Assembly (NCBI GenBank): GCA_018992685.1
Contig: JACVGT010000003.1
Span: 62,001-126,000 of the forward strand
Length of the DNA stretch: 64,000 nucleotides
DNA from: Theionarchaea archaeon
Lineage (GTDB): Archaea > Methanobacteriota_B > Thermococci > Methanofastidiosales > SZ-28-30
Reading direction: 5' to 3'
A model generated the notes under the pieces. That model was not told where the DNA came from, did not search any database, and worked only from the letters and a program-made list of their open reading frames with translations. Numbering within the stretch: the stretch's first letter is position 1; every line of letters begins with the position of its first letter. Positions 37,204 through 45,409 of the stretch are shown one piece after another. The translations under genes were made by a program, and so were the position numbers.

Positions 37204-38178
37204 TCAACCTCTTTGAGATGATTTTTCCCTCTTTTCAGATTCTGGATTGCTCTCTCCTGAGAACGTCACATTGAGATGATCCACTTCCCCGAGTCTTTTC
37301 AAGACTCGCAATGCTCTCAATGTAATCCACTTTGAGGGCTTTCCTCGCTCCCCCAACAATTCAAACTTCTTGGGATATGTTCTCTCAAGAATCCACCTGC
37401 CTTCAGCCTGCTTTGATCGTACGAGGGTCACAGACTCATCCATTCTCTCGTCTCTTACACCCAGTTCTGTAAGAACGTCAAGTACATCCAGAACATCAGA
37501 TTGCCAGAACAGTGGAAAGGCAAACCGCGTCCAGGAAGGTTTCTTGGTTCTCTCCCCCTGAGCATCTCTTCGATACCAGTATATTCGATTCTCAAGATAC
37601 AGTTCAGCATTGCGCTCGATGACCTCTCTTACCTGTCTTGTGACCAGTGTAGATGGGAGCTTGGCAAGGGCAGAAAGAGCCTTGATACCCCCCATATAAC
37701 ATGCTGTTGGAATCACCTTGTCTTTCTCCAGAGGATACCACGCACAGGACCAGTCTTCCCCGGCACCAATGAGAAAATCAAGGGCTTTGTGCAGTCGTGA
37801 ATCTGCTTCGTATCCGAACAAGAGAAGAAATTTCATGATTATTCCAGTGAGGCAGAATTCATCTGTCAACCATTCCTTTTTCTTCCTGCTGGCAGCAGAG
37901 CTGAAGGATCCATCTTCCAATTGAAAGCTGAAGACGAATTCCAGCGCTTTCTCGATGCGTGGATCTCTCTCAAATCCCAGTTCAGACAGCAGCAATAGCT
38001 GGAACACGCTATTCTTATAGCCCCAGAGTCGTCGTGGATTTCCCCACGATCCCTGTTCATCTTGCAAGGAAAGGATCTTCATGACTGCTTCCTGACGGGT
38101 GATCAGCTGCCGCGATCTCTGAACTCTTGGATCGTGTTCTGGGATATCCAGTAGGTCCCTCAAGGTCCAATATTGCAC
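37204..38178 (-). CDS. Terpenoid-cyclase-like alpha/alpha-toroid repeat protein
   Basis: 324 residues, soluble. Repeats of the prenyltransferase/squalene-cyclase helical-toroid type: LSLQDEQGSWGN (about 36-47), FVFSFQLEDGSFSS, FLIGAGEDWSCAWYPL, RSKQAEGRWILERT. The Q-x-x-x-G-x-W/F spacing is that of QW repeats. The catalytic DxDD motif of cyclases is absent, so an enzyme activity is doubtful; archaeal proteins of this sort are widespread and uncharacterised. Only a GTG start (38178) is available after the in-frame upstream stop; a TATA-like CTATTTAAAG is at about 38235-38244 on the minus strand, leaving a leader of about 30 bases. Confidence 0.6.
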   Translation of the reverse strand: MQYWTLRDLLDIPEHDPRVQRSRQLITRQEAVMKILSLQDEQGSWGNPRRLWGYKNSVFQLLLLSELGFERDPRIEKALEFVFSFQLEDGSFSSAASRKKKEWLTDEFCLTGIIMKFLLLFGYEADSRLHKALDFLIGAGEDWSCAWYPLEKDKVIPTACYMGGIKALSALAKLPSTLVTRQVREVIERNAELYLENRIYWYRRDAQGERTKKPSWTRFAFPLFWQSDVLDVLDVLTELGVRDERMDESVTLVRSKQAEGRWILERTYPKKFELLGERGKPSKWITLRALRVLKRLGEVDHLNVTFSGESNPESEKREKSSQRG

Positions 38179-38393
38179 AGCTGGATTTGAATCAGAGAGG
38201 AGCAGTCACATTCATACAATTATTCCAGCTACCGCCTTTAAATAGCTTCTTCCGTCATCCGTCATCACGAGAATCTCTTGTATATCTGATGACGTGTGTT
38301 CCTGCCACGAATTGATCCTCCAGATGCCTGCACAGCAGTCATATCACGAGTATCAATCCATAGGTTTTTATTTCTCCTCGAGATGGTAAAGAA

Positions 38394-38921
38394 ATGCAGC
38401 ATGAAATTTCGGGAGAGCTGTTCCAGTGGATCAGAATTGACATTTCCTCAGAAAGCGTGTGGGGAAACCGCCATTACCTCCTGTGTAAGAGTGAGGAAAT
38501 CCAGAACAGGGGGGAGAATGTTTTCTTTGGGACTGGATGGATCGTCTTCGCAGGGAACGGAAAAATCAAAGAGTTCTACCTCCATGCTGCAGACAGCTTG
38601 ATCTTCAATAGCGCCAGCCTTTTAGCGTCAGATGTCACTGCAAACCAGACATCTTTATCCACTTCTTATCTGTCACTGGTAAAAGTCTCTGGCCCAGGAG
38701 TGGTATTTGCACACGGCAAAGACTTTGCAGAATTCTATCTTGAGGAATCTGAATTCATCGAAGCCAGGACAGATTGTATTGCCGCCATGGATGACAGTGT
38801 CACTTTTGAACTGGGAGCCAAAACCTCAGTGCTATCGGGGCCAGGAGCTGTTCTGCTGGATTGTGGATTCTCTGAGAAGGAGGAGGAATCAAAACCCTAC
38901 ACTTTTTTTGATCAAGTATGA
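38394..38921 (+). CDS. AIM24/TRAP-like beta-domain protein
   Basis: 175 residues, nearly all beta strand. The segment LVKVSGPGVVFAHGKDFAEFYLEESE...IEARTDCIAAMDDSVTFEL resembles the AIM24 family core, a beta-barrel of the TRAP-like class (G-x-G-x-hydrophobic-F followed later by hydrophobic-V-x-x-x-hydrophobic-A). C-terminal KEEESKPYTFFDQV is a tail. The stop overlaps the next ATG (ATGA), linking it to the RNA methyltransferase. GTTTTTATTTC at 38365-38375 is the likely promoter. Assignment is tentative. Confidence 0.45.
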   Translation: MQHEISGELFQWIRIDISSESVWGNRHYLLCKSEEIQNRGENVFFGTGWIVFAGNGKIKEFYLHAADSLIFNSASLLASDVTANQTSLSTSYLSLVKVSGPGVVFAHGKDFAEFYLEESEFIEARTDCIAAMDDSVTFELGAKTSVLSGPGAVLLDCGFSEKEEESKPYTFFDQV

Positions 38922-39850
38922 TTCAGAAGCTGGCAAAGACATATGGATATAGACAGGAGATTCTTGAAAGGTACTGTGAACTCTTTGGCGATGATATCGA
39001 ACTGTTCCTGAAGGCGAACGAGGCAGAGCCTCGGACATACATCAGAAGCAATTCGCTGAAGATTTCATCTTCTGAGCTGGAACAACGGTTATTGAAAAGG
39101 GGAGTGCAGTTGCGAGAGGTTGAACATGGGTTTCTCATTGAAAGATCCCCTTTTTCAGCAAGCTCCACTCCGGAATATTTGTTGGGATACTTTTATATCC
39201 AGGGGATTGCAGAAATGCAGATTGCACCTTTGTTACATCCCGAAGATGTGGTTATTGATATGTGCGCAGCACCGGGCGGAAAGACAACCCATTTAGCACA
39301 ATTAATGAGGAACGAGGGAGTCATATTAGCCCTGGATGTGAATGAGGAAAAAATAAAAGCGTTGAAGGCCAACATTCAGAGGATGGGAGTTACAAATACC
39401 ATCGTGTATGCTGTGAGTGCTCTTGATTTTTCCTACACGTGTTCCCGGATCTTGCTGGACGCTCCCTGTACAGGGTCGGGCATAATCAGAAAAGATCCCA
39501 CCCGAAAGTATTCACGGGGTTCCACAGATATTGCCTTTTGTTCGAGGCTGCAGAGGGATTTGCTCAGAAAGGGTGTGGAATCCCTGGTTCCTGGTGGCAT
39601 CCTGCTCTATTCAACCTGCAGTCTGGAACCAGAAGAGAACGAGATGGTCATTGATTGGTCACTGAGAGAACTTCCCGTCGTTGTGGAACCTCTTGAATTT
39701 ACCGTCAATGGGGTTTCTGCGGCAGAAGGCATCACCAGCCCCTTTGGCATGGTCCTTCACAGAGACATCAGGAAATGCAGGAGAATCTTCCCTCATGTTC
39801 ATGACAGTAACGGGATGTTTGTGGCACGGCTGAGAAAGTGTCATGACTGA
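38918..39850 (+). CDS. NOL1/NOP2/Sun-family RNA m5C methyltransferase
   Basis: 310 residues. SAM-dependent methylation of C5 of cytosine in tRNA or rRNA. SAM-binding motif I MCAAPGGKTTHLAQLM, motif II LALDVNEEK, motif IV LLDAPCTGSGIIRKDP with the Cys that releases product, and motif VI YSTCSLEPEENE with the catalytic Cys. The N-terminus has the family lead-in (PRTYIRSNSLKISSSEL) but no separate PUA or NusB domain. Whether it modifies tRNA or rRNA cannot be told. Confidence 0.92.
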   Translation: MIQKLAKTYGYRQEILERYCELFGDDIELFLKANEAEPRTYIRSNSLKISSSELEQRLLKRGVQLREVEHGFLIERSPFSASSTPEYLLGYFYIQGIAEMQIAPLLHPEDVVIDMCAAPGGKTTHLAQLMRNEGVILALDVNEEKIKALKANIQRMGVTNTIVYAVSALDFSYTCSRILLDAPCTGSGIIRKDPTRKYSRGSTDIAFCSRLQRDLLRKGVESLVPGGILLYSTCSLEPEENEMVIDWSLRELPVVVEPLEFTVNGVSAAEGITSPFGMVLHRDIRKCRRIFPHVHDSNGMFVARLRKCHD

Positions 39851-39925
39851 AGGTAAAAAGGTGGGAGGGCCGATTTCTCATTCAGGCGGGGAATGATTTT
39901 TAAACAGTGACTGCATCACCTTTCC

Positions 39926-40273
39926 ATGTATGAAGCAGGTCTCACCTATGCTCTGGTGGCTGGATTTACAGCTACGGTACTCATGTTGTACGCTGTGGAG
40001 AAGAGAGATGACCGTCTCTTTGTGTTTTCCCTGATGTTCCTGATCATTTCATGGAGTGGTATTGAATGGGCTCTGTGGCTGGAGGGGTGGAACTTGTTTG
40101 AGATGGTATTCACACCCATTGTTCCTTTGGCCAGCTTCTTTGTGGGTTGGACCCTCTTTGTGATATATGTAGCAGAGAAGTATTTCAAGAGGCGATACTG
40201 GATTACTTTCTTGATAGTTCTGGGATTCTTCACCTGGGTGTCCACATTCTGCATGAACTGTCTTGCTGATTAA
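39926..40273 (+). CDS. Small polytopic membrane protein, unknown function
   Basis: 115 residues with four hydrophobic segments (about 5-23, 30-52, 60-85 and 91-110), no catalytic motif. ATTTTTAAAC at 39895-39904 lies about 26 bases upstream of the ATG (leaderless). It converges on the thymidylate kinase gene with 27 bases between stops. Confidence 0.55.
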   Translation: MYEAGLTYALVAGFTATVLMLYAVEKRDDRLFVFSLMFLIISWSGIEWALWLEGWNLFEMVFTPIVPLASFFVGWTLFVIYVAEKYFKRRYWITFLIVLGFFTWVSTFCMNCLAD

Positions 40274-40300
40274 GTGCATTCCTGTTCTTGAATTGTTGCT

Positions 40301-40912
40301 TCAGAAGATCTTACTGATTTCTGATGCAATTGCTTCTTTCACATTGGGCAGCTCTCTGTTTGCGTCAATTTCAATCCATTTTTTCCCCAGAAAAGACTCC
40401 TGGCACAACCTGTCATACACGTGAACGACCTTCCCAAGGAAGGCAGTGTCAGCTTCGTGCCTGTCAAGTTCATCTTTCTGTCTTTTCTTCCGTATTCTTC
40501 CAATATTTGGAGGGACTCTCAAGTAGAACACGATATCTGGAAGTACAACTTCCAGGAGTCTGACGATGGTTTTGGCCTTTTCATAGTCGAGCCCATGGGC
40601 ACACTGAAAAGCAATTGTTGATGTAATGTATCGGTCAGCCAATACAACTTTACCTGACTTCAGGTGTCCCCTGATATCTGATTGATCCTTTAGTATGTCT
40701 GCAGCGTACGTTAGAAATTGTACAGAAGGAGAGAGATGTTTCTCCCCCAGAAGGAACTCCTCAATGACTCTCCCCCACGGACTTTCATAATCGGGGTAGT
40801 GGTAGGTTTCTGTCAGGATGCCTCTGGATTCTAATAGTTCATGGGCGTAAGTACACACGGTTTGTTTTCCTGATCCATCTATACCTTCAAAGGCCAGAAA
40901 GGTTCTACTCAT
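40301..40912 (-). CDS. tmk: Thymidylate kinase
   Basis: 203 residues. Phosphorylates dTMP to dTDP. P-loop FEGIDGSGKQT (8-18), the DRY motif ADRYITSTIAFQ (about 92-103), and a lid region rich in Arg/Lys (RIRKKRQKDELDRHE). Gln in place of the usual Thr/Ser after GSGK is a small variation. CCTTTTTATGC at about 40934-40944 (minus strand) is about 27 bases before the ATG. Confidence 0.92.
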   Translation of the reverse strand: MSRTFLAFEGIDGSGKQTVCTYAHELLESRGILTETYHYPDYESPWGRVIEEFLLGEKHLSPSVQFLTYAADILKDQSDIRGHLKSGKVVLADRYITSTIAFQCAHGLDYEKAKTIVRLLEVVLPDIVFYLRVPPNIGRIRKKRQKDELDRHEADTAFLGKVVHVYDRLCQESFLGKKWIEIDANRELPNVKEAIASEISKIF

Positions 40913-41077
40913 GGTGCAGATATTGTCTGAGCATAAAAAGGATTTCCTTTGACGAGAGTTCCCATCAGATATGTTGGGACCTCAGTAATCATGAAAGACA
41001 CTCATAGAGAGGCACATGAATAGAGGGGGAGGACCTGACGGAGCAAATTTATAAGGGTTCCTGTACTGTAGCATCTC

Positions 41078-42817
41078 ATGAATGTCAAAGCGATTGGTTT
41101 GGTAGTATTTCTACTTATAGCGTGTTCACACTCTGTTAATTCGCAGGGATATCAGGTGATGAATGCCTTTATTGAGACAGAGAGTGGAAAGCGCACAGTA
41201 GAAATCCGGTTTACCCCTGGAAATCAGGAGTGGGCAAAAGATATTTTCAATACGGTAAGAAAAGGGTTTCCGCTTCTAGAAGAACACATTGGGGTCCCTT
41301 GTCCTGTCGACTGGGACATTAAGATCATTGAGGCCAGCAGTCTTAAACAAGGGGTTGGAGGCGTCAACAGAGGTCCTGATGGCATCGAAGTTCCTGCTGA
41401 CACATCGCCAGGAGTGATAATCCATGAACTATCCCACTACTGGTTCGGGCAGCAGCCTTCCCTCAGGTGGAGCAATTGGGTGCTGGAAGGGTTTCCCGAA
41501 GCATATTCGGTATCTGTCCTGAAAGAGTTGGGACATTCTGAGGCCTACTCCTTGTGGTATGGCAGACTGGATCAATACGAAGAAGCCAGAGCAGCTATTG
41601 GAGACCTGCCCTTGAATGAAGTGGGATACACACCTAATTTTGAAGATCCCCGGGTCAGCATGCTGTACAGCAAGGCCATGGTATTCAGCACGTGGATGAT
41701 CTTGTACTTTGGGGAAGAGACCATGCACACAATTAATCAAAGAGTTATCTTTGAGAACCCCCTCTATTCTGAGGATTACCAGGCTATTGTTGAAGAGATT
41801 ACTGGAGAGGATCTAGACTGGCTGTTTTCAGGATGGGTCTACCAGGGCGATTACTTCTATCAGAAGGAAAAGGTGTCTTTCCGGTGGTTTGCAGGTGATG
41901 GAGACAACGATGGGATCAGTACTCTGGAGGAAATAAGGGCAGGCACTTCCCCGTTGGTGGGAGATACTGACGAGGACGGACTGCCAGATGGATATGAAGC
42001 ACTGATCAAGACTGATCCAAACAGCAAGGACACAGACAATGACGGACTTGAAGACGCGGAAGAGGTCTTGGTTAACATGGATGGGAAAAACACTGAATGG
42101 GGAGAACCCGTCCTCTCCGATGGGGAAGGTGGAAGCTCTCTTTCAGAGTCTCAGGACATCAGAGGACTTTATGCTGCTGCTGATAAGAGATACCTCTACT
42201 TTATGATAGAAATGGACAGCCCTTCAACAGTGTATCACACTGGCATACGGATTGATGTGGACAATGATGAGAAGACTGATTTCATCTTCTTCAGAGTGTA
42301 CGATAACCTTTACTTGAGTATCTGGGAAGAAGGAGAGTGGGTGGAGACTATTGCAGATCCTTCTCTCCTGAAGGGAACCTTCATGGTGGTGGACACGGTA
42401 ATGGAAATCAGGATACCGCGGAGAATGAGCCAGGTCACCTTTCCTGATACCTTCTCCGTGTGGGCGTACGAGTTCTCGGTCGTGGAAGGTGAGGTTGGAG
42501 ACAAGACTTCCACAGTGACTCTTTCTGTAGATGAACTGGTGCAGGACACGAGCAGCCCATTGAATCCAGATACAGATAGAGATGGGTTGCTGGACGGTGA
42601 AGATCCTAATCCTTTGGTTCCGTCTCCAGAGATATCATCCCCCGAGACTCCCTCAGCACCTCAGGAAGAGGAAGCACCACTCGAACCTCAGCCCTCAGAA
42701 TCCCCAGTACAGACTTCAGAACCACCCACAGCAGAATCCCCTCAGGAGACACCCCTTGCAGGGTGGGCTGCGGTTGCAGGAATGATTCTTTTCTTACGCT
42801 TCTTGAGAGCACGGTAG
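41078..42817 (+). CDS. Secreted M1-like gluzincin peptidase with calcium-binding repeats and C-terminal membrane anchor
   Basis: 579 residues. Signal peptide 1-22; peptidase domain with HELSHYWFG (116-124) and the third-ligand motif WVLEGF (Glu137), a spacing two residues shorter than in classic M1 enzymes. From about 271 come thrombospondin type-3-like Ca2+ repeats (DGDNDGISTLEE, DTDEDGLPDGYE, DTDNDGLEDAEE, and DTDRDGLLDGED near 505). Between them is a beta domain (about 360-490). A Ser/Pro/Glu-rich stalk leads to PLAGWAAVAGMILFLRFLRAR, a terminal helix plus basic cluster reminiscent of archaeosortase-processed PGF-CTERM tails but without the exact PGF. It is an extracellular, wall- or membrane-attached peptidase. 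AATTTATAAG at 41045-41054 is the promoter. Confidence 0.8.
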   Translation: MNVKAIGLVVFLLIACSHSVNSQGYQVMNAFIETESGKRTVEIRFTPGNQEWAKDIFNTVRKGFPLLEEHIGVPCPVDWDIKIIEASSLKQGVGGVNRGPDGIEVPADTSPGVIIHELSHYWFGQQPSLRWSNWVLEGFPEAYSVSVLKELGHSEAYSLWYGRLDQYEEARAAIGDLPLNEVGYTPNFEDPRVSMLYSKAMVFSTWMILYFGEETMHTINQRVIFENPLYSEDYQAIVEEITGEDLDWLFSGWVYQGDYFYQKEKVSFRWFAGDGDNDGISTLEEIRAGTSPLVGDTDEDGLPDGYEALIKTDPNSKDTDNDGLEDAEEVLVNMDGKNTEWGEPVLSDGEGGSSLSESQDIRGLYAAADKRYLYFMIEMDSPSTVYHTGIRIDVDNDEKTDFIFFRVYDNLYLSIWEEGEWVETIADPSLLKGTFMVVDTVMEIRIPRRMSQVTFPDTFSVWAYEFSVVEGEVGDKTSTVTLSVDELVQDTSSPLNPDTDRDGLLDGEDPNPLVPSPEISSPETPSAPQEEEAPLEPQPSESPVQTSEPPTAESPQETPLAGWAAVAGMILFLRFLRAR

Positions 42818-42841
42818 CAGCGTTCACACTCTGTTTTTTTA

Positions 42842-42867
42842 TGAGCTTCTGGAGAGTCAGAAGCTCA
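42842..42867 (+). terminator. Hairpin terminator after the secreted peptidase
   Basis: TGAGCTTCTG (42842-42851), loop GAGAGT, CAGAAGCTCA (42858-42867): ten perfect pairs, flanked by T7 before and a T7 tract after (about 42880-42888). Confidence 0.6.
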
Positions 42868-42949
42868 CTCCTTCGTTCTTTTTTTCGAGATTTCTTACTA
42901 CATTACTGGTAAGAAAGCCAGTCAGTCTCCTGAGAAAGACGTGATCTTT

Positions 42950-42966
42950 CCGAAAGACTTATAAAC
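42950..42966 (+). promoter_or_regulatory. BRE/TATA promoter of the HTH regulator at 43056
   Basis: CCGAAAGA plus CTTATAAAC; predicted start near 42988, directly on the palindrome at 42984-42995. Confidence 0.6.
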
Positions 42967-42983
42967 TATCTCACTAGTTGGTA

Positions 42984-42995
42984 GTTTAGCTAAAC
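42984..42995. promoter_or_regulatory. Palindromic operator GTTTAGCTAAAC
   Basis: Perfect 12-base palindrome covering the predicted transcription start of the regulator gene at 43056. Related arms occur upstream of the paralogous regulator at 62164 (63160-63179). A factor bound here would block initiation, suggesting autorepression. Confidence 0.5.
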
Positions 42996-43055
42996 ACGCT
43001 GACTGGAGCTTGGATTAAGGAAATAAATTCAAAAATGAAGGTTCTGGTGATCTAC

Positions 43056-44030
43056 ATGGGCGAATTATCGCGCCTGAGAAAAACGAGAAACTTTCACAAG
43101 ATATTTGAGCAAATTTTTGAGGTGCCTGGAATACCCATATATGAGATAGCCCAGAAAGTTGGAGTGTCTCGAAATACCGCGTCCAAGTACCTGCAGGAGA
43201 TGTATGAGGATCAAGTTCTTGTAGGACCTCAGCTCAGGCTGCTGCCAACGGTCAACTACAAAGAATTTGTTTATCTAATGAATTTTAAGAATCCTTTTCA
43301 CTTATTTGAGGGATTAAGGGAGTTCCCTCACGTTCTCTATCATGGAATGGCTTTTGGAGACTGGAATGCCATGGTAGTTACTGACCGGCTACTGGATTTT
43401 TCTCAACTGCTCGGGTTTGAGAACACTGTGTACCAGGGGGTACGATATCGATCGTACACTCCCAAGGTGGATCATCTTCTCTGGGAGAAAACATTTCATA
43501 GATGTGCTGATTATATGAAGACCTTTACCAAGAGAAGAGAACACAAGAGTCGGGTCCTGGCCCCTTCACTGGATTGGGGAGAAGATCAGTGGAACATATA
43601 CCAGGCGTTTCGGTTCAATACCAGAAAGACTGTCACTACCACACTGAAAAGAATTGGAGTACGCTATGAGACGTACGTTGCATGGATAGAGAATCTGGAC
43701 TCGCACTGTACGGTTCATGCTGGGTTCTATCCCGAAGGATACGAGACCTACATGACCTACTGCTTCTTGTTCTCAACAGAATATGAACAATCAATAAAGA
43801 CTCTCTTTTCTTTTTTCCCCACTACACCTGTCATCATCGAAGTGGGAGATCAATTGATGGTGTTCGTTAATGTTGCCCTCTCTGGTGTGAATAGAGAGTT
43901 ATTCTGTTCAATCTATGATATGAAAGCCCGGGACATCATACAGGGGTTCAAACAGGCAGTAGCAGTCTTTCATTACCCGCATGCCACACCGTGGAAAAGA
44001 TTTCTTTCAGAAGAGAAGCGTACCCAATAG
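43056..44030 (+). CDS. Large HTH regulator, paralogue of the one at 62164
   Basis: 324 residues. N-terminal helix-turn-helix (IPIYEIAQKVGVSRNTASKYLQEMYEDQVLVGPQLRLLP, about residues 25-60), a sensing region starting KEFVYLMNFKNPFHLFEGL, a second helical segment, and a C-terminal half with GFYPEGYETYMTYCFLFSTEYEQSI. The regulator at 62164-63108 shares the RNT-x-S/T-x-Y turn, the P-x-LRL, KE-VYFM-F-P and YPEG...Y segments. The ATG at 43056 follows GGTGATC and matches the paralogue's N-terminus; an ATG at 43035 is the alternative. It heads the surface-biosynthesis cluster and may control it. Confidence 0.65.
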   Translation: MGELSRLRKTRNFHKIFEQIFEVPGIPIYEIAQKVGVSRNTASKYLQEMYEDQVLVGPQLRLLPTVNYKEFVYLMNFKNPFHLFEGLREFPHVLYHGMAFGDWNAMVVTDRLLDFSQLLGFENTVYQGVRYRSYTPKVDHLLWEKTFHRCADYMKTFTKRREHKSRVLAPSLDWGEDQWNIYQAFRFNTRKTVTTTLKRIGVRYETYVAWIENLDSHCTVHAGFYPEGYETYMTYCFLFSTEYEQSIKTLFSFFPTTPVIIEVGDQLMVFVNVALSGVNRELFCSIYDMKARDIIQGFKQAVAVFHYPHATPWKRFLSEEKRTQ

Positions 44031-44181
44031 GCGCGCGTGGCGCTGTCTTCGACATTGTTGCTGTCAGAATAAAGCTCTCAAGCACGGGAATGATTCCACT
44101 CTGAACGATACGGCGCTACATGAAAAGGCTTATAAGACAAAACGAAGAGGGCTTACTGAGCGAAAGCGGAAGGTGAGAAGT

Positions 44182-44358
44182 GTGCCGAAGGAATCTACTT
44201 TCTCAGATACTCCTCTTTTCGGAGAAGAATCCTGGATTGAACCCCTCAGGATATTCTTTCGATCACCTTCTTACAACCTCTGGATCGTAGCTGGATTTTG
44301 TTACCATTTCTGCTCAGAGAGGAGGTTCTCTAATGACAAGAATTATCCAGACTGTTGA
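44182..44358 (+). CDS. Possible 58-residue leader ORF
   Basis: GTG start after GGTGAG in the 302-base gap 44031-44332; runs 26 bases into the next gene in another frame. The peptide (MPKESTFSDTPLFGEESW...) has no recognised motif and is Ser/Phe-rich. The gap also has a TATA box (GGCTTATAAG, 44119-44128) and a hairpin GAGA-GGAGGT-TCTC that puts the ribosome site of the next gene in its loop. The ORF may be chance. Confidence 0.2.
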   Translation: MPKESTFSDTPLFGEESWIEPLRIFFRSPSYNLWIVAGFCYHFCSERRFSNDKNYPDC

Positions 44359-45409
44359 AGACGTTAATAGGAATACGTGGAACGCCCTTGTGGGCACAGA
44401 TAAAGTGGAGACAACGTATGATTGGTTTCTATTCTGCGAAGACGTGAAGCTATCTCCATCCCTTACCTTCTGTCATGCAGTATATACAGAAGACGACGAG
44501 ATAAAGGGCATCATGCCAGCTTACTCTTATCCCATCTATCTGTACAACTTCGTCCGAGAGTCAGGCGTGCGTCCTTTGGCACGGTTGTTCCCGAGGATGA
44601 AGACCAGGTTCAACATGTCCAAGGTACACATTCCTCTTTCGTGCGACTTTCGATTTTTCGGAAATATGTCCTATTTTCACGCCTGCCTAAAGGGAATAGA
44701 AGAGCACATCAGAATCAATAATCATTTCCTTCTCGTTCTTCAGGATTATAAGGAGTCACTCAGCCTCCCAGGATATGTAAAAACAAATGGGTGGCCAGAG
44801 GTATGCCTGGATCCCTATCCTTCATGGGAGAGATACCTTGAATCACAGAAAGGCAAGAGAGCAAAAAGCATTCGGTATGAATACAGAAAAAGTGTTGACT
44901 TAGGAACAAAGACTTTCATGACGGACGACATCGATCAGTACACAGACCTGCTCTATGACATGTATCTGAACGTATGCGATAGGAACGAAGGCATGATTAC
45001 ATATCCCGGAGATTTCTTCAGGAAAATGGAAGATCATCTCTCGCCGTATTCGAGGTGTATATTTGCAGAAGATGGCAACGACATTACAGCATACCTCTAT
45101 CTTCTGGAGAACGAGAACTGGATCTCGTGCAAGTATGCGGGGCGAACCTACGAGTCCGAGGACCCGTATGTGTACTTTCGACTGATGTACGAGATGATAA
45201 AGTACGCTGCCCGGAAAAAGAAGCCAATTTCGGCAGAAAAAGCAGCATACGAGGCAAAACTGAGGAGAGGATTTAGAATTGTGCCACGGTTCAACTATCA
45301 TCGCTCATACTACCCCGTTGTGGGAGATTTATACCTCAAAATGTATAAGACGATTGTTCAGTTCAAGAAAATAGAGAATCTGGAACTTCTGGAATCCCTT
45401 CAGGATTGA
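44333..45409 (+). CDS. FemAB/BioF2-like GNAT acyltransferase
   Basis: 358 residues, soluble. Overall resembles the double-GNAT fold of FemAB-type aminoacyl transferases and the BioF2-like family: a first half ending near YLESQKGKRAKSIRYEYRKS (about 164-183, the R-K-x-x-RYE-R lead into the second half), then LLYDMYLNVCDRNEG, AYLYLLENENWISCKYAG, and a C-terminal KLRRGFRIVPRFNYHRSYYPVVG. Such enzymes add amino acids or acyl groups to lipid-linked glycans or cell-wall precursors. GAGGAGGT precedes the ATG. The flippase gene converges and overlaps by ten bases. Substrate unknown. Confidence 0.6.
   Translation: MTRIIQTVEDVNRNTWNALVGTDKVETTYDWFLFCEDVKLSPSLTFCHAVYTEDDEIKGIMPAYSYPIYLYNFVRESGVRPLARLFPRMKTRFNMSKVHIPLSCDFRFFGNMSYFHACLKGIEEHIRINNHFLLVLQDYKESLSLPGYVKTNGWPEVCLDPYPSWERYLESQKGKRAKSIRYEYRKSVDLGTKTFMTDDIDQYTDLLYDMYLNVCDRNEGMITYPGDFFRKMEDHLSPYSRCIFAEDGNDITAYLYLLENENWISCKYAGRTYESEDPYVYFRLMYEMIKYAARKKKPISAEKAAYEAKLRRGFRIVPRFNYHRSYYPVVGDLYLKMYKTIVQFKKIENLELLESLQD

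Noticed and set aside
44031-44181. Continuation of a reading frame from the end of the regulator gene into the leader
   Set aside because: The open frame 43981 onward starts inside the regulator in another frame, with no ribosome site; only the GTG at 44182 has one.
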